In this document: in pieces, positions 7,669 through 15,749 of the stretch
Layout of the letters: the number at the start of each line of letters is the position of its first letter
Position numbering within the stretch: the stretch's first letter is position 1
Source: Clostridia bacterium
GTDB lineage: Bacteria; Bacillota; Clostridia; Oscillospirales; Acutalibacteraceae
Length of the DNA: 36,841 nucleotides
Assembly (NCBI GenBank): GCA_017624675.1
Contig: JAGAMO010000005.1
Coordinates: 1 to 36,841, forward strand
Reading direction: 5' to 3'
The notes under the pieces: model-generated
Databases searched by the model: none
Told to the model about the DNA's origin: nothing
Seen by the model: the letters and a program-made list of their open reading frames with translations, nothing else
Made by a program: the position numbers and the translations under genes

Positions 7669-8091
7669 CTAAATTAAAAAAATACAAAGGGACAGTCCAC
7701 CTAAAAAACCGAGAGAATTATAAAGCCTAGAAAGGCGTTTGCAGTCATCTTCAGCAGTCTCGAGTTGCTTTTCAAAAAGACTTTTACACAAAACAACACT
7801 ATTAAAATCTCTTTCTCTATCAGAAATCCCAATTTCAGAAAATAACTTTTCTAAAATTTCTTTATCTTCCTTTGAAATCCCGCTAGTATCAATTTCTCCG
7901 CCAAAACTTTCCCTTAGAAGAACATCTAAATCTTTAAATGAAGAAGTAATAAAGTGAGATAATTTTTCAAGCGAAACACAAAACTCAGATAATTTTCTAC
8001 ACCTTAAGTTTAATGTATATGATTTATAAAAACCAAGGCTTGTAGATGATAGCAAAACGCTTAAAAGCCCGAAAATTTTAAATACAGTCAT
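7669..8091 (-). CDS. spoIIIAB: Stage III sporulation protein AB (short form)
   Basis: A 140-residue protein with an N-terminal membrane segment, a helical region, and the diagnostic C-terminal block LYNSLGFLGGLSLCIFLI. The N-terminal LRCRKLSEFCVSLEKLSHFI is also typical. Family members are usually about 170 residues; here the middle helical region is shorter by roughly 30 residues while both ends are intact. The frame is uninterrupted, so this is probably a natural short form. In Bacillus AB partners the AA ATPase, with a fold like type II secretion GspF. It overlaps spoIIIAA by 14 bp. Confidence 0.92.
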   Translation of the reverse strand: MTVFKIFGLLSVLLSSTSLGFYKSYTLNLRCRKLSEFCVSLEKLSHFITSSFKDLDVLLRESFGGEIDTSGISKEDKEILEKLFSEIGISDRERDFNSVVLCKSLFEKQLETAEDDCKRLSRLYNSLGFLGGLSLCIFLI

Positions 8092-8992
8092 CTGAAATCT
8101 CCCTATCAGTTAAAACACGAATTTCACCGCCCAACGCCTTAGATAATAACGCCACTCGGCTTATAGCACCCGACTTTAATAATTCCCTCGTAACATCACG
8201 CTGTAAAAGTTCTGAAACCGAGCCAATATGAGCCGTTGTTATAACTGAAACACCCGCATTTAAACTTTGTTTTACTTGGTTTAGTTCCTCTAAATTTCCG
8301 ATTTCGTCAAAGGCAATAACCTCGGGAAACATTGTTCTAAGTGCTATTTCTACACCTAAAGCCTTGTCCTTAATATTCAAAACATCGGTAGAGAGACCTA
8401 AATCATTCTCTCCGCTACCACCTATTTCCCCTCTTGAATCTATAACTGCAACTCGATAATTCTTACCGCCTGTTCCGTTTGAAATTTGCCTTATAAAATC
8501 CCTTAAAAATGTTGTTTTTCCAGATGCGGGAGGACCTGCTATAAGCCACCCTTCACCCCTAAAGGAGTGGGCAATTTTATTTGCAACGCCCTTAATTTCC
8601 CTTGCAATTCTTATGTTTATACAAGTAACCTCTTCCATATTTCCTTTGGAATTTACAGTGCCAAAAATTCCCGCCCTGTATCCGTTATCGAGTTTCAAAT
8701 AACCGTTTTTAAGTTCTTCTTCATGAGCAAAGGCAGAATTTTTGCAAAGTTTCCTGAAACTATTTTCCACATTTTCTTTACTTACAAACTGTAAATCATT
8801 TTGAGGATAAAGCGAGGTTTGTCCGTCCTTTTTAACAAATACCGTTTCACCGTAAACCGTAAGTGCAAGGGGCAGACCCCGTCTTAGTCTTATTTCCTGT
8901 GTGTTTTGCTTTGTCACAGTTGGAAGTTTATTAAGTGTTTCTCTTATCTCCCCATCAATACCCCAAAGTATATTTTCAAATCTTTTAGACAC
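8078..8992 (-). CDS. spoIIIAA: Stage III sporulation protein AA, secretion ATPase
   Basis: A 304-residue cytoplasmic ATPase related to type II/IV secretion ATPases, presumed to energise the SpoIIIA channel. The Walker A motif is AGPPASGKTTFLRD; a Walker B-like VIAFDEIG follows, with a conserved VITTAHIGS segment. Start is GTG 8992 with GGAGAAGG just upstream. It is the first gene of the operon; a sigma-E-type promoter lies 28-56 bp before it. Confidence 0.95.
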   Translation of the reverse strand: MSKRFENILWGIDGEIRETLNKLPTVTKQNTQEIRLRRGLPLALTVYGETVFVKKDGQTSLYPQNDLQFVSKENVENSFRKLCKNSAFAHEEELKNGYLKLDNGYRAGIFGTVNSKGNMEEVTCINIRIAREIKGVANKIAHSFRGEGWLIAGPPASGKTTFLRDFIRQISNGTGGKNYRVAVIDSRGEIGGSGENDLGLSTDVLNIKDKALGVEIALRTMFPEVIAFDEIGNLEELNQVKQSLNAGVSVITTAHIGSVSELLQRDVTRELLKSGAISRVALLSKALGGEIRVLTDREISDDCI

Positions 8993-9019
8993 TGGCCTTC
9001 TCCTTTATTAGTTTGTTAA

Positions 9020-9048
9020 ATACTATGTAACGGTTGTCCTAAATAGAA
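9020..9048 (-). promoter_or_regulatory. Probable sigma-E promoter of the spoIIIA operon
   Basis: On the minus strand, TTCTATT (9042-9048), a 14-base spacer and CATAGTAT (9020-9027). This fits the sigma-E pattern KMATATT-N14-CATACAMT with a few mismatches. spoIIIA is known to be sigma-E dependent in Bacillus. The spacing and position support the call. Confidence 0.65.
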
Positions 9049-9050
9049 CA

Positions 9051-9080
9051 AAAAGCACTCGCAAATCTGCGAGTGCTTTT
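9051..9080 (-). terminator. Intrinsic terminator after the amidase gene
   Basis: A 13-bp perfect stem (AAAAGCACTCGCA and its complement) with a four-base loop and a T run on the minus strand, between the amidase stop and the spoIIIA promoter. It isolates sporulation transcription from the amidase gene. Confidence 0.9.
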
Positions 9081-9085
9081 AAAAC

Positions 9086-11143
9086 TTAAAATGTTTTCTT
9101 ATCCTCTGAACTAGTTACAGGTGCTGAAACATCGGGTAATTCGGGTTTTTGAGAAGGTAATTCAGGTTCCTGCAAAGGGGGTTCTGGTTCACTTTCAATT
9201 ATCGGAGTATACTGTATTGATATAAAGTAATCCGCAATACCTCTGACTATAGCCTTAGCCTTTGTTGTATTCAGTGATTCATTTACAATATTATTAAAGT
9301 CATATGTATTAGTAAAATATCCGTTTTCAGTCAAAACCACAGGACAAGTTGTAATTCGTGATAAAAAGAAATAATGCGATTGGAATTTAGACTTATTATA
9401 AATTCCCGTACTCATTGTTCTGTCATGCACCATTTTAGCCGCTGCTCTTGAAAAAGCATTAAAATGGTATCCTTCAAAACCGTTTGGCGAAGCAACGGAT
9501 GCGGCATTATGATGTATCGCTATACAGTAATCGGGGCGCTGATTTTTCATAAAGAGCCGTCTTTCATCAGAAGTAACGGTATAATCTCCTGTTCTGGTCA
9601 TTATTACTGTGGCTCCTATACTTTCAAGTTCTGCCTTAATTTTCCTAGCCAGACTTAAATTTCTTTCTTCTTCCTCAACGCTACCTCTCACTGCACCGGG
9701 GTCTCTGCCGCCGTGTCCCGCATCAATAAGTATTTTGGCGCCCGTCAAATCCACACCGTAAGCATTAGAGGAAAGTTTTGTATTGACAGGATTCAAAAAT
9801 TCAAAACAAAGTTGATTATCGCTATTATAGTAACTGTCCCATCCGTAAAATTTCCCTTGGGATTTAAGATGAAGTCTTAAAATATGTTTATCACCTGAGG
9901 GTATAATTTCAGCTTTACTAAAAATAGGATTACTTGCGGGGATTATGATTTCTCCCGTAAACTTGGTGGCATAACAAAAAGTTATATCAACATAATTAAA
10001 TGTGGCATTTGAAAAAGAGAAATCCTGAATAGACGGATTATTATAACTTTGAGGATAAATATCAAGCAAAAACGGTGCTTTCCACATTGTATCAAATTTA
10101 ATAACAGTATGCCTTCCCGACTGTGCAAAAGAAGCCACCGAAATCTCATTATGGTCTGGAAGTGTACCTTTATAACGGGTGGTGACAGCTATACGGCTTT
10201 TTTTATCATCGGTAGGTTTATCAACATATACTCTTCTGCCACATCTCAGCTTAATAAAAGTATTTTTGCTTGAGGGGTCATATACGAGTCCGCTATCACA
10301 GTAATCTACCGTTCCTTGTGGTAAATAATTGTTGCGTGGGTCAGAAAAATCATCGGAAGTGTTTCCGTTAAAGGTTTCGGCAGTAAATGCAACCACCTCG
10401 GCAACATAAGTTTTACCTGCTAAAATTTCATTTTTGAGACACACTATATTTCCACTATAAAAAACTTCGGTGATGCCGTTGCAAACGCCCGTGAATTTTA
10501 CTTTACCTAAATTAATATCTGTATCATTCTTATCCGTCAAAGTAAAACTGCCTGTAAAATTTATAAACTCCTTCTCATCCGCTTTTTCCGTCTGTTTAAG
10601 TGTTATAGTAGTTCCGTTAAATGTTGCGTTTACACTACTACCCACACGCGCCATAACAGATACAACAAATGTTGAGCCTGATGGATATTTTTCTTGCTTA
10701 CTGGGCGAGTAAGAATTTATAACAACATATCGGTAATTGATTTTACAAACCGTAGTAACGCCCTTATGTTCAAAAGTAAAAACATTAGCACCCTTGTTTA
10801 ATTCAACATCAATTGCGAAACTACCGTCTGAACTGCGTTCTACATTAACACCGTTCATCAAAAGAGGAAAAGCAATATCAGATGTTCCGGTTATAACTGT
10901 TTTTGAAGTGGTAACAGTAGAATCTAAAGAAACGGGAGAGGTAATAACAAGTCCTGTCTCTAAGTCCTGCTCTGAAGATATTTGTTGGCTTAAAGCAGAA
11001 GAAAGATAACTGCTGTTAAGTTCATTTACTTTGTTTTTGCCTAATTTTATGATAAAAATAACAGTCAACACGGCTAATAAAACTGCTAAAACACCACTGG
11101 CTGATATTAAGATAATATTCTTCTTAGTCCATGCGAATTTCAA
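9086..11143 (-). CDS. Membrane-anchored N-acetylmuramoyl-L-alanine amidase (Amidase_3)
   Basis: A 685-residue cell-wall hydrolase that cleaves the muramic acid-L-Ala bond. Start is TTG 11143 with GAGGTG (11150-11155) six bases upstream; ATG 11182 has no ribosome site. Residues about 8-33 form one membrane segment. Then comes a long beta-rich region of about 430 residues without a family I recognise, probably Ig-like or AMIN-like wall-binding domains. The catalytic domain spans roughly residues 470-650: zinc ligands in DAGHGG (His near 477), the Glu of EEEER and the His of AIHHNA, and the catalytic Glu in LTENGYF. A Pro/Glu-rich tail ends the protein. It is a single-gene transcript. A sporulation role is possible but not shown. 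Confidence 0.9.
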   Translation of the reverse strand: MKFAWTKKNIILISASGVLAVLLAVLTVIFIIKLGKNKVNELNSSYLSSALSQQISSEQDLETGLVITSPVSLDSTVTTSKTVITGTSDIAFPLLMNGVNVERSSDGSFAIDVELNKGANVFTFEHKGVTTVCKINYRYVVINSYSPSKQEKYPSGSTFVVSVMARVGSSVNATFNGTTITLKQTEKADEKEFINFTGSFTLTDKNDTDINLGKVKFTGVCNGITEVFYSGNIVCLKNEILAGKTYVAEVVAFTAETFNGNTSDDFSDPRNNYLPQGTVDYCDSGLVYDPSSKNTFIKLRCGRRVYVDKPTDDKKSRIAVTTRYKGTLPDHNEISVASFAQSGRHTVIKFDTMWKAPFLLDIYPQSYNNPSIQDFSFSNATFNYVDITFCYATKFTGEIIIPASNPIFSKAEIIPSGDKHILRLHLKSQGKFYGWDSYYNSDNQLCFEFLNPVNTKLSSNAYGVDLTGAKILIDAGHGGRDPGAVRGSVEEEERNLSLARKIKAELESIGATVIMTRTGDYTVTSDERRLFMKNQRPDYCIAIHHNAASVASPNGFEGYHFNAFSRAAAKMVHDRTMSTGIYNKSKFQSHYFFLSRITTCPVVLTENGYFTNTYDFNNIVNESLNTTKAKAIVRGIADYFISIQYTPIIESEPEPPLQEPELPSQKPELPDVSAPVTSSEDKKTF

Positions 11144-11207
11144 AAATAACACCTCGTGAAAATACTGTTTTAATGATATCATATTTGGTCGTTTTTTGCA
11201 ATGAATA

Positions 11208-11234
11208 AAGCCCGAATTCTATGAATTCGAGCCT
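11208..11234 (-). terminator. Probable intrinsic terminator after rpiB
   Basis: On the minus strand GGCTCGAATTC, a 3-base loop, GAATTCGGGCT, then TTATT. Two G-U pairs and a short T tail make it moderate in strength. Confidence 0.6.
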
Positions 11235-11239
11235 TAATT

Positions 11240-11677
11240 TTACTTTTCTATTTCGGTTATCATATCAACTCTTCTTTGATGGCGTCCACCCTCAAACTCG
11301 GTATCAACAAATAGGTCTGCAAGTTCTAAAGCAGTGCCAACGCCGATTACTCTGCCACCAAGACACAAAATGTTTGAATTATTGTGAAGCCTTGTGTATT
11401 TAGCGGAGAAATGCTCACTTACAGCAGCCGCTCTGATACCCTTAACCTTGTTTGCCGCAAGACTCATTCCAATACCTGTGCCGCAAACCAAAATTCCAAG
11501 CTCATTTTCGCCACTTGCAACACTGTTTGCTACCTTTAAAGCAATTTCGGGATAATCTACCGAAACCTGCTCGTAAATACCAAAATCGCAAACCTCAAAG
11601 CCTCTCTCCTTCAAATGCTCTGCTATTGCGTTTTTGTGTTCAAGACCGCCGTGGTCACAACCGATTGCTATTTTCAT
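11240..11677 (-). CDS. rpiB: Ribose-5-phosphate isomerase B (or related RpiB/LacAB isomerase)
   Basis: The 145-residue protein opens MKIAIGCDHGGLEHKNAI and has the active-site segment GILVCGTGIGMSLAANKVKG, whose Cys is the catalytic base in RpiB. The conserved SEHFSAKYTRLHNNSNILCLG follows. It interconverts ribulose- and ribose-5-phosphate in the pentose phosphate pathway; galactose-6-phosphate or allose-phosphate isomerases share the fold, so substrate is inferred. It overlaps tsaB by 4 bp, so it is the third gene of a tsaE-tsaB-rpiB operon. rimI, often found after tsaB, is absent here. Confidence 0.93.
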   Translation of the reverse strand: MKIAIGCDHGGLEHKNAIAEHLKERGFEVCDFGIYEQVSVDYPEIALKVANSVASGENELGILVCGTGIGMSLAANKVKGIRAAAVSEHFSAKYTRLHNNSNILCLGGRVIGVGTALELADLFVDTEFEGGRHQRRVDMITEIEK

Positions 11678-12384
11678 TTTTGTTCCTCTTTTCTTTTAAG
11701 TTCTCTCTCTGCCTGAGGCAGCCTTAGATATTTGGGTATTAGTTTTTCGGGAAAAATTTGCTCCCCCTTATTAAACAGTTTTTCAGCCAAAACCGATACG
11801 CCAACCGCATTTTGAAAACGGCGGTGTTCGTCGGCAATATAAACATTCTTCATTCCTTTTAAATGTGGATAAAAAACCTCAGCTCCGTCGCCCACAATAT
11901 ATATCGGCAATTTGCTTTTAGAAAGCTTTTTAATTTCGGGAATCAAATCATCAATACTTAACGCTCTATCCTCGCAAAGGCGGGAAATTTCGCCTTTTTT
12001 AATTGTAAAAAGTGCGTTATATACTTGTGAACACCTGGCATCCATAACCGCACATACAACACAGTCGGTATCGGAATAATTCTCTGCCATGGCTTCTAGT
12101 GTAGAGACTCCAACACAAGGGGTATTTTTGGCTTGTGCCATGCCTTTAATTGCACTGATACCGATTCTAACGCCTGTAAAAGAGCCAGGACCGCTGCTTA
12201 CGGCAAAACCCTCAATTTCCTTAATATCAACCAAGGCGGATTTCAAAACCGATTCAACCATTGGCATCAACGTTTGAGAATGGGTAAGCTTTATGTTGGA
12301 AAAAGCAGAAGCTAAAATTTTGCCGTCTTCAATTATTGCTACCGAGCAAGGGGTTGCAGAACATTCAACACTTAAAATTTTCAT
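11674..12384 (-). CDS. tsaB: tRNA threonylcarbamoyladenosine biosynthesis protein TsaB
   Basis: A 236-residue ASKHA-fold protein that dimerises with TsaD and activates t6A37 formation in ANN-decoding tRNAs. The N-terminus ILSVECSATPCSVAII and the block SSGPGSFTGVRIGISAIKGM are diagnostic. The nucleotide-binding residues of TsaD are not present, as expected for TsaB. It overlaps tsaE and rpiB by 4 bp each, so the three are co-translated. The only tRNA gene in the window, tRNA-Thr, lies just upstream and reads ANN codons, so it would be a t6A substrate. Confidence 0.95.
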   Translation of the reverse strand: MKILSVECSATPCSVAIIEDGKILASAFSNIKLTHSQTLMPMVESVLKSALVDIKEIEGFAVSSGPGSFTGVRIGISAIKGMAQAKNTPCVGVSTLEAMAENYSDTDCVVCAVMDARCSQVYNALFTIKKGEISRLCEDRALSIDDLIPEIKKLSKSKLPIYIVGDGAEVFYPHLKGMKNVYIADEHRRFQNAVGVSVLAEKLFNKGEQIFPEKLIPKYLRLPQAERELKRKEEQK

Positions 12385-12812
12385 ATATTCTCCCCTTTTT
12401 TGTAAATTATAATTTCACGTTTTTCTTCATCTAAAGATTTTATCTCAACAAAAACAGTATTCTCAGGCAGAGCGTTTTCAATGTTTTCACTCCACTCAAC
12501 AGCAACAATACCGTTTTCTTCAATATATTCAAAAAAACCGCTTGAATATAAATCTTCCCAACTGTCTATTCTATACATATCAAAGTGGTAAACATTAAGC
12601 CTTCCACCCAAATACTCATTGATTAAAGCAAAGGTTGGAGAAGTAACCTCTCCCTCATAACCCAAACCCTTTGCCAAACCCCTTGTGAAACAGGTTTTTC
12701 CCATACCGAGACCGCCCTTAAAAGCAACTACCTCGCCACCCTTAAGACTTTCAGCAAAAGAAAAAGCAATTTTCTCGGTTTCCTGTCTGGAATTTGAAAT
12801 ATATTTCTCCAT
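12381..12812 (-). CDS. tsaE: tRNA threonylcarbamoyladenosine biosynthesis ATPase TsaE
   Basis: A 143-residue P-loop ATPase of the t6A complex. Walker A is GGLGMGKTCFTRG. The conserved TSPTFALINEY and VYHFDMYRID blocks follow, then VAVEWSEN with the family's Trp-Ser-Glu. Start at ATG 12812 is preferred; an in-frame TTG at 12827 would add five residues. The ribosome site is weak (GAGTGAGTG). First gene of tsaE-tsaB-rpiB. Confidence 0.94.
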   Translation of the reverse strand: MEKYISNSRQETEKIAFSFAESLKGGEVVAFKGGLGMGKTCFTRGLAKGLGYEGEVTSPTFALINEYLGGRLNVYHFDMYRIDSWEDLYSSGFFEYIEENGIVAVEWSENIENALPENTVFVEIKSLDEEKREIIIYKKGENI

Positions 12813-12920
12813 AAAACACTCACTCAATAAAGGTTTTCTAACATTATGAGTATATCATAATACACATCTAAAATCAACCAAGTAAAAATTTTAATTTATA
12901 AAGTCGAAAAACTTACTTTC

Positions 12921-12949
12921 TTGACATATTATGTAATTAATGATAAAAT
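12921..12949 (+). promoter_or_regulatory. Strong sigma-A promoter reading antisense across tRNA-Thr toward the XRE gene
   Basis: TTGACA (12921-12926), exactly 17 bases, TAAAAT (12944-12949) with TGA before it (extended -10). The first plus-strand gene downstream is the XRE regulator at 13145. A transcript would be antisense to the tRNA gene. No better promoter is visible between the tRNA and 13145. Confidence 0.7.
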
Positions 12950-12964
12950 AATGGCAGAAAAAAC

Positions 12965-12996
12965 GAAAAAATCCCACTGCCAAAACAGAGGGATTT
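12965..12996 (-). terminator. Intrinsic terminator of tRNA-Thr
   Basis: Immediately after the encoded CCA on the minus strand: AAATCCCTCTG, a 6-base loop, CAGTGGGATTT with one internal mismatch, then Ts. Confidence 0.85.
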
Positions 12997-13072
12997 TGGA
13001 GCTGAAGATGGGACTCGAACCCACGGTCTGCTGATTACGAATCAGCTGCTCTGCCAACTGAGCCACTTCAGC
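12997..13072 (-). tRNA. tRNA-Thr (anticodon CGT)
   Basis: On the minus strand the acceptor GCTGAAG pairs with CTTCAGC, then discriminator T and an encoded CCA. The D arm contains GGCTCAGTTGGCAGAGC. The anticodon arm is GCTGA-TTCGTAA-TCAGC, placing CGT at positions 34-36, which reads ACG (Thr). The T arm GTGGG-TTCGAGT-CCCAT is intact. A 76-nt gene with promoter upstream and terminator downstream, so it is probably transcribed alone. Confidence 0.97.
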
Positions 13073-13087
13073 GTTTATCACCGTTAA

Positions 13088-13116
13088 ATTATAACAACTA
13101 AACTATCTTTAGTCAA
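13088..13116 (-). promoter_or_regulatory. Sigma-A promoter of tRNA-Thr
   Basis: On the minus strand TTGACT (13111-13116), 17 bases, TATAAT (13088-13093) preceded by TGT. The -10 lies 16 bp before the mature tRNA 5' end. Confidence 0.9.
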
Positions 13117-13144
13117 GAAAAATAATAGAAGCGAGGGAGCAAAT

Positions 13145-13561
13145 TTGAGTACCTTAAACGAACGCATTGCAGAATGTAGAAACAAATCAGGCAAAAATCA
13201 AACCGAGGTTGCCGAAATGTTAGGAATTAAATGCAGCACATATTCTCAAATGGAAAGAAAAGGAATTGTAAGTGCCGACCGTCTTTTTAAATTGGCAAAA
13301 ATTTTCGGCGTTACACCCTGCTATCTTTATGACGGAACAGAACCTTGCCGCCCACAAGAGCCCGACTCTATTATGCCACAAACCGAAGGTGAAATGACAA
13401 CCTTAAACAGTCCCCAAATTCCTTTTTTCAAAAATGACGTTTTCGTTATCACCAAAAAGGAAGAAAACCTTATAAAGATACTTCGCAAATTAAAGGGCAC
13501 CGAACATTACAACCAAGTTATAAAATATATTGAAGACCTTAATAGGAATAAAAAGAAATAA
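13145..13561 (+). CDS. XRE-family (Cro/CI-type HTH) transcriptional regulator
   Basis: A 138-residue protein. Residues about 6-60 are a helix-turn-helix: LNERIAECRNKSGKNQTEVA, then YSQMERKGIVSADRLFKLAKIF. The remaining 75 residues are a Pro-rich linker and a basic helical end (ending NRNKKK) with no recognised domain. Start is TTG 13145 with GAGGGAG (13132-13138) upstream. Its stop codon directly abuts the ATG of the ABC-F gene with no gap, so the two are translationally coupled and it may regulate that gene. The ligand or signal is unknown. Confidence 0.88.
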   Translation: MSTLNERIAECRNKSGKNQTEVAEMLGIKCSTYSQMERKGIVSADRLFKLAKIFGVTPCYLYDGTEPCRPQEPDSIMPQTEGEMTTLNSPQIPFFKNDVFVITKKEENLIKILRKLKGTEHYNQVIKYIEDLNRNKKK

Positions 13562-15451
13562 ATGCAACTGATTATTAAAAACGGCTCTCTCGATTTATCG
13601 GGAGAGCAAATATTACGCAATATTAACTTTGAAATAACCGATAATTCCCGCATTGCCCTTGTTGGCAGAAACGGTTGCGGTAAAACCTCACTGCTTAAAA
13701 TAATAAGCGGCGAATATTCTCTTACAAACGGTAACCTGACTCTTTCGGGAAAGCCTAAAATCGGCACCCTTTCACAGATGACCTTTAAAGACGAAAATCT
13801 TACCCTTGTTGAGGAAATTCGCAGTGCTTACGAAGATATTTTAAGTTTAAAGAAACGCCTAAATACTGCTCAAGAGAATATGAGCGTTATTGGTGATGAC
13901 AATAGCATTAGAATATATACCGAACTTTTAGACACCTTTACAAATATGGGTGGCTTTTATTTTGAAAAGGAATATGAGGCGGCTATTAAAAAATTCGGTT
14001 TCACATTTGAGGAAAAGTTCAAAAAACTGTCTGAATTTTCGGGCGGTCAGCGAACAAAAATCGCATTTTTGAAATTGCTTCTTTCAAAGCCCGATATTCT
14101 GCTTTTAGACGAGCCTACAAACCACCTTGATATTGAGGCTATATCCTGGCTTGAGGAATATTTAAAAAACTATAAAAAAGCATTTGTTGTGGTTTCCCAC
14201 GACCGAATGTTTTTAGATAATGTTGCAAATATCACCTATGAAATTGAATACGGTAAAACCGAAAAATATTTTGGAAACTATACTTTTTTTACCGCACAAA
14301 AAAAGATAAGACGCGAACAACAGCAAAAGGAATATAATGCCCAGCAAAAAGAAATTGCCGAGTTAGAGGGTCTTATTGACCGTTTTCGTTACAAAGCCAC
14401 TAAAGCGGATATGGCTCAATCAAAAATCAAGCAATTGGAGAAAATTGAGCGAATGGAGGCCCCCGACCGCGAGGACAAACGCACCTTCCACACATCATTC
14501 ACGCCCGAAGATTTAGGTGTTAAGGATGTTTTAAGTGTTGAAAACCTTGAAATTGGTTATGATTTGCCCCTCTCTACCGTTTCATTAGAGGTTAAACGAG
14601 GAGACAGAATTGGAATTATCGGCGGTAACGGACTTGGTAAATCCACATTTATTAAAACCATTGTAGGTAAGCTTTCTCCCCTTTCGGGAAGTTACCGTTT
14701 TGGCGGCCGTATTAAAATTGGCTATTTTGACCAGCAAATGGCAGAATATGAAAGTGCAGACACTGTGCTTGATGATTTTTACAAAGCGTATCCAAATCTC
14801 ACTGATTTTGAAGCAAGGTCTACCTTGGGTGCTTTTATGTTTAGCGGTGAAGATGTTTTCAAAACTGTAAGTATGCTCTCGGGCGGTGAGCGTGTTCGTC
14901 TTGCCCTTTGCAAACTGTTTTTGCAAAGACCGAATTTATTAATACTTGACGAGCCCACGAACCACCTTGACATTGTGGGAAAAGAAACGCTTGAGGATAT
15001 TTTAGAAAACTTTGAGGGAACAATTATCTTTGTTTCACATGACCGCTATTTCATTAAAAAAATTGCAGATAAAATTTTGTCTTTTGAAAAAGATAATGTT
15101 AGCCTTTTTGATTTCGGATACGAGCAATATCTTGAAAGTCAGCAGAATAAACCGATAGAAGAAAACGTAAAGGAAACCGAACCCAAACCCAAACGCAAGT
15201 TTACTACCCCTCTTAAAGAGCGTTCAAAAAAAGAACGCGCAGTTAAAAAAGCCGAAGAAAAAATCGCTCTTTTAGAAGAACAAATTGAGCAAAAAAACAA
15301 CGAGCTTGAGGCGGAAGAAAATCAGTCTGACTATGAGAAACTTACCGAACTTCAAAATGAATTAGATAATCTTAATTCAGAGCTTGAAGCAGTTATGGAA
15401 GACTGGGAAACACTAACCGAGGAATTGATTTCCTTGACAGAAAACACCTGA
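13562..15451 (+). CDS. ABC-F family ribosome-associated ATPase
   Basis: A 629-residue protein with two ABC ATPase domains and no membrane segments, the hallmark of ABC-F translation factors (YdiF/Uup group) that act in the ribosomal E site. First domain: Walker A GRNGCGKTS, signature SGGQRTK, Walker B LLLDEPTNHLD. The inter-domain linker of about 80 residues is rich in Arg/Lys/Gln. Second domain: GGNGLGKST, signature LSGGERVRLAL, and another LDEPTNHLD. The last 90 residues are a Lys/Glu coiled coil, typical of Uup/YdiF-like members. Its ATG follows the XRE stop codon with no gap. It could be a housekeeping factor or give antibiotic protection; sequence alone does not decide. Confidence 0.93.
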   Translation: MQLIIKNGSLDLSGEQILRNINFEITDNSRIALVGRNGCGKTSLLKIISGEYSLTNGNLTLSGKPKIGTLSQMTFKDENLTLVEEIRSAYEDILSLKKRLNTAQENMSVIGDDNSIRIYTELLDTFTNMGGFYFEKEYEAAIKKFGFTFEEKFKKLSEFSGGQRTKIAFLKLLLSKPDILLLDEPTNHLDIEAISWLEEYLKNYKKAFVVVSHDRMFLDNVANITYEIEYGKTEKYFGNYTFFTAQKKIRREQQQKEYNAQQKEIAELEGLIDRFRYKATKADMAQSKIKQLEKIERMEAPDREDKRTFHTSFTPEDLGVKDVLSVENLEIGYDLPLSTVSLEVKRGDRIGIIGGNGLGKSTFIKTIVGKLSPLSGSYRFGGRIKIGYFDQQMAEYESADTVLDDFYKAYPNLTDFEARSTLGAFMFSGEDVFKTVSMLSGGERVRLALCKLFLQRPNLLILDEPTNHLDIVGKETLEDILENFEGTIIFVSHDRYFIKKIADKILSFEKDNVSLFDFGYEQYLESQQNKPIEENVKETEPKPKRKFTTPLKERSKKERAVKKAEEKIALLEEQIEQKNNELEAEENQSDYEKLTELQNELDNLNSELEAVMEDWETLTEELISLTENT

Positions 15452-15462
15452 AATGGTAAAAT
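15434..15462 (+). promoter_or_regulatory. Sigma-A promoter of the cobalamin riboswitch transcript
   Basis: TTGACA (15434-15439), 17 bases, TAAAAT (15457-15462) preceded by TGG. It overlaps the last codons of the ABC-F gene and would start RNA near 15469, just before the riboswitch. Confidence 0.88.
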
Positions 15463-15477
15463 ACATTTACCAAAACA

Positions 15478-15645
15478 TAAGGTCTTCGGTAGCTTGAGAC
15501 CTCAAGCTTTAAACTGGAATAGAGGTGCAATTCCTCTGCGAACTCGTCGCCGTAATTATATGAGGTTTTTCAATATGTCACTGCGTTTGCGGGAAGGCGA
15601 AAAACCGAAAGTCTTTTACCCCGAGACTTACATATATAAGTCGGA
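15478..15645 (+). ncRNA. Cobalamin riboswitch aptamer
   Basis: The cobalamin-family core is visible: AGAGGTGCAATTCCTCT (15521-15537), followed by the CGAACTCGTCGCCGTAA region. Then GTCACTGCGTTTGCGGGAAG (15577-15596) leads into GCG, the counterpart of the conserved CCACTG...GGGAAGGC segment, and CCGAGACTTACA near 15620. The 3' domain is divergent from the textbook consensus, so edges are approximate. It lies between its own promoter and a terminator in front of B12-uptake-type genes. AdoCbl versus methyl/hydroxocobalamin preference is not decided. Confidence 0.88.
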
Positions 15646-15702
15646 ATACTCGCCGTAGACTGTCAGTACAAAGATGTCACGAGTAATTGACAGTGTACAA
15701 AA

Positions 15703-15735
15703 AACACAATGCTTACCGTATTGAGGGCATTGTGT
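15703..15735 (+). promoter_or_regulatory. Expression-platform hairpin between aptamer and terminator
   Basis: ACACAATGC and GCATTGTGT pair around a 14-base loop that contains GTATTG. That loop sequence could instead pair with CAATAC in the 3' arm of the downstream terminator, making it a candidate antiterminator element. The alternative pairing is inference. Confidence 0.5.
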
Positions 15736-15749
15736 AGATTTTGCATATT

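Noticed and set aside
12953-13040. Short leader-peptide frame (ATG GCA GAA ...) downstream of the 12921 promoter
   Set aside because: About 27 codons, without a ribosome site, running into the complement of the tRNA. It could be an attenuator peptide for the ABC-F operon, but nothing supports it.
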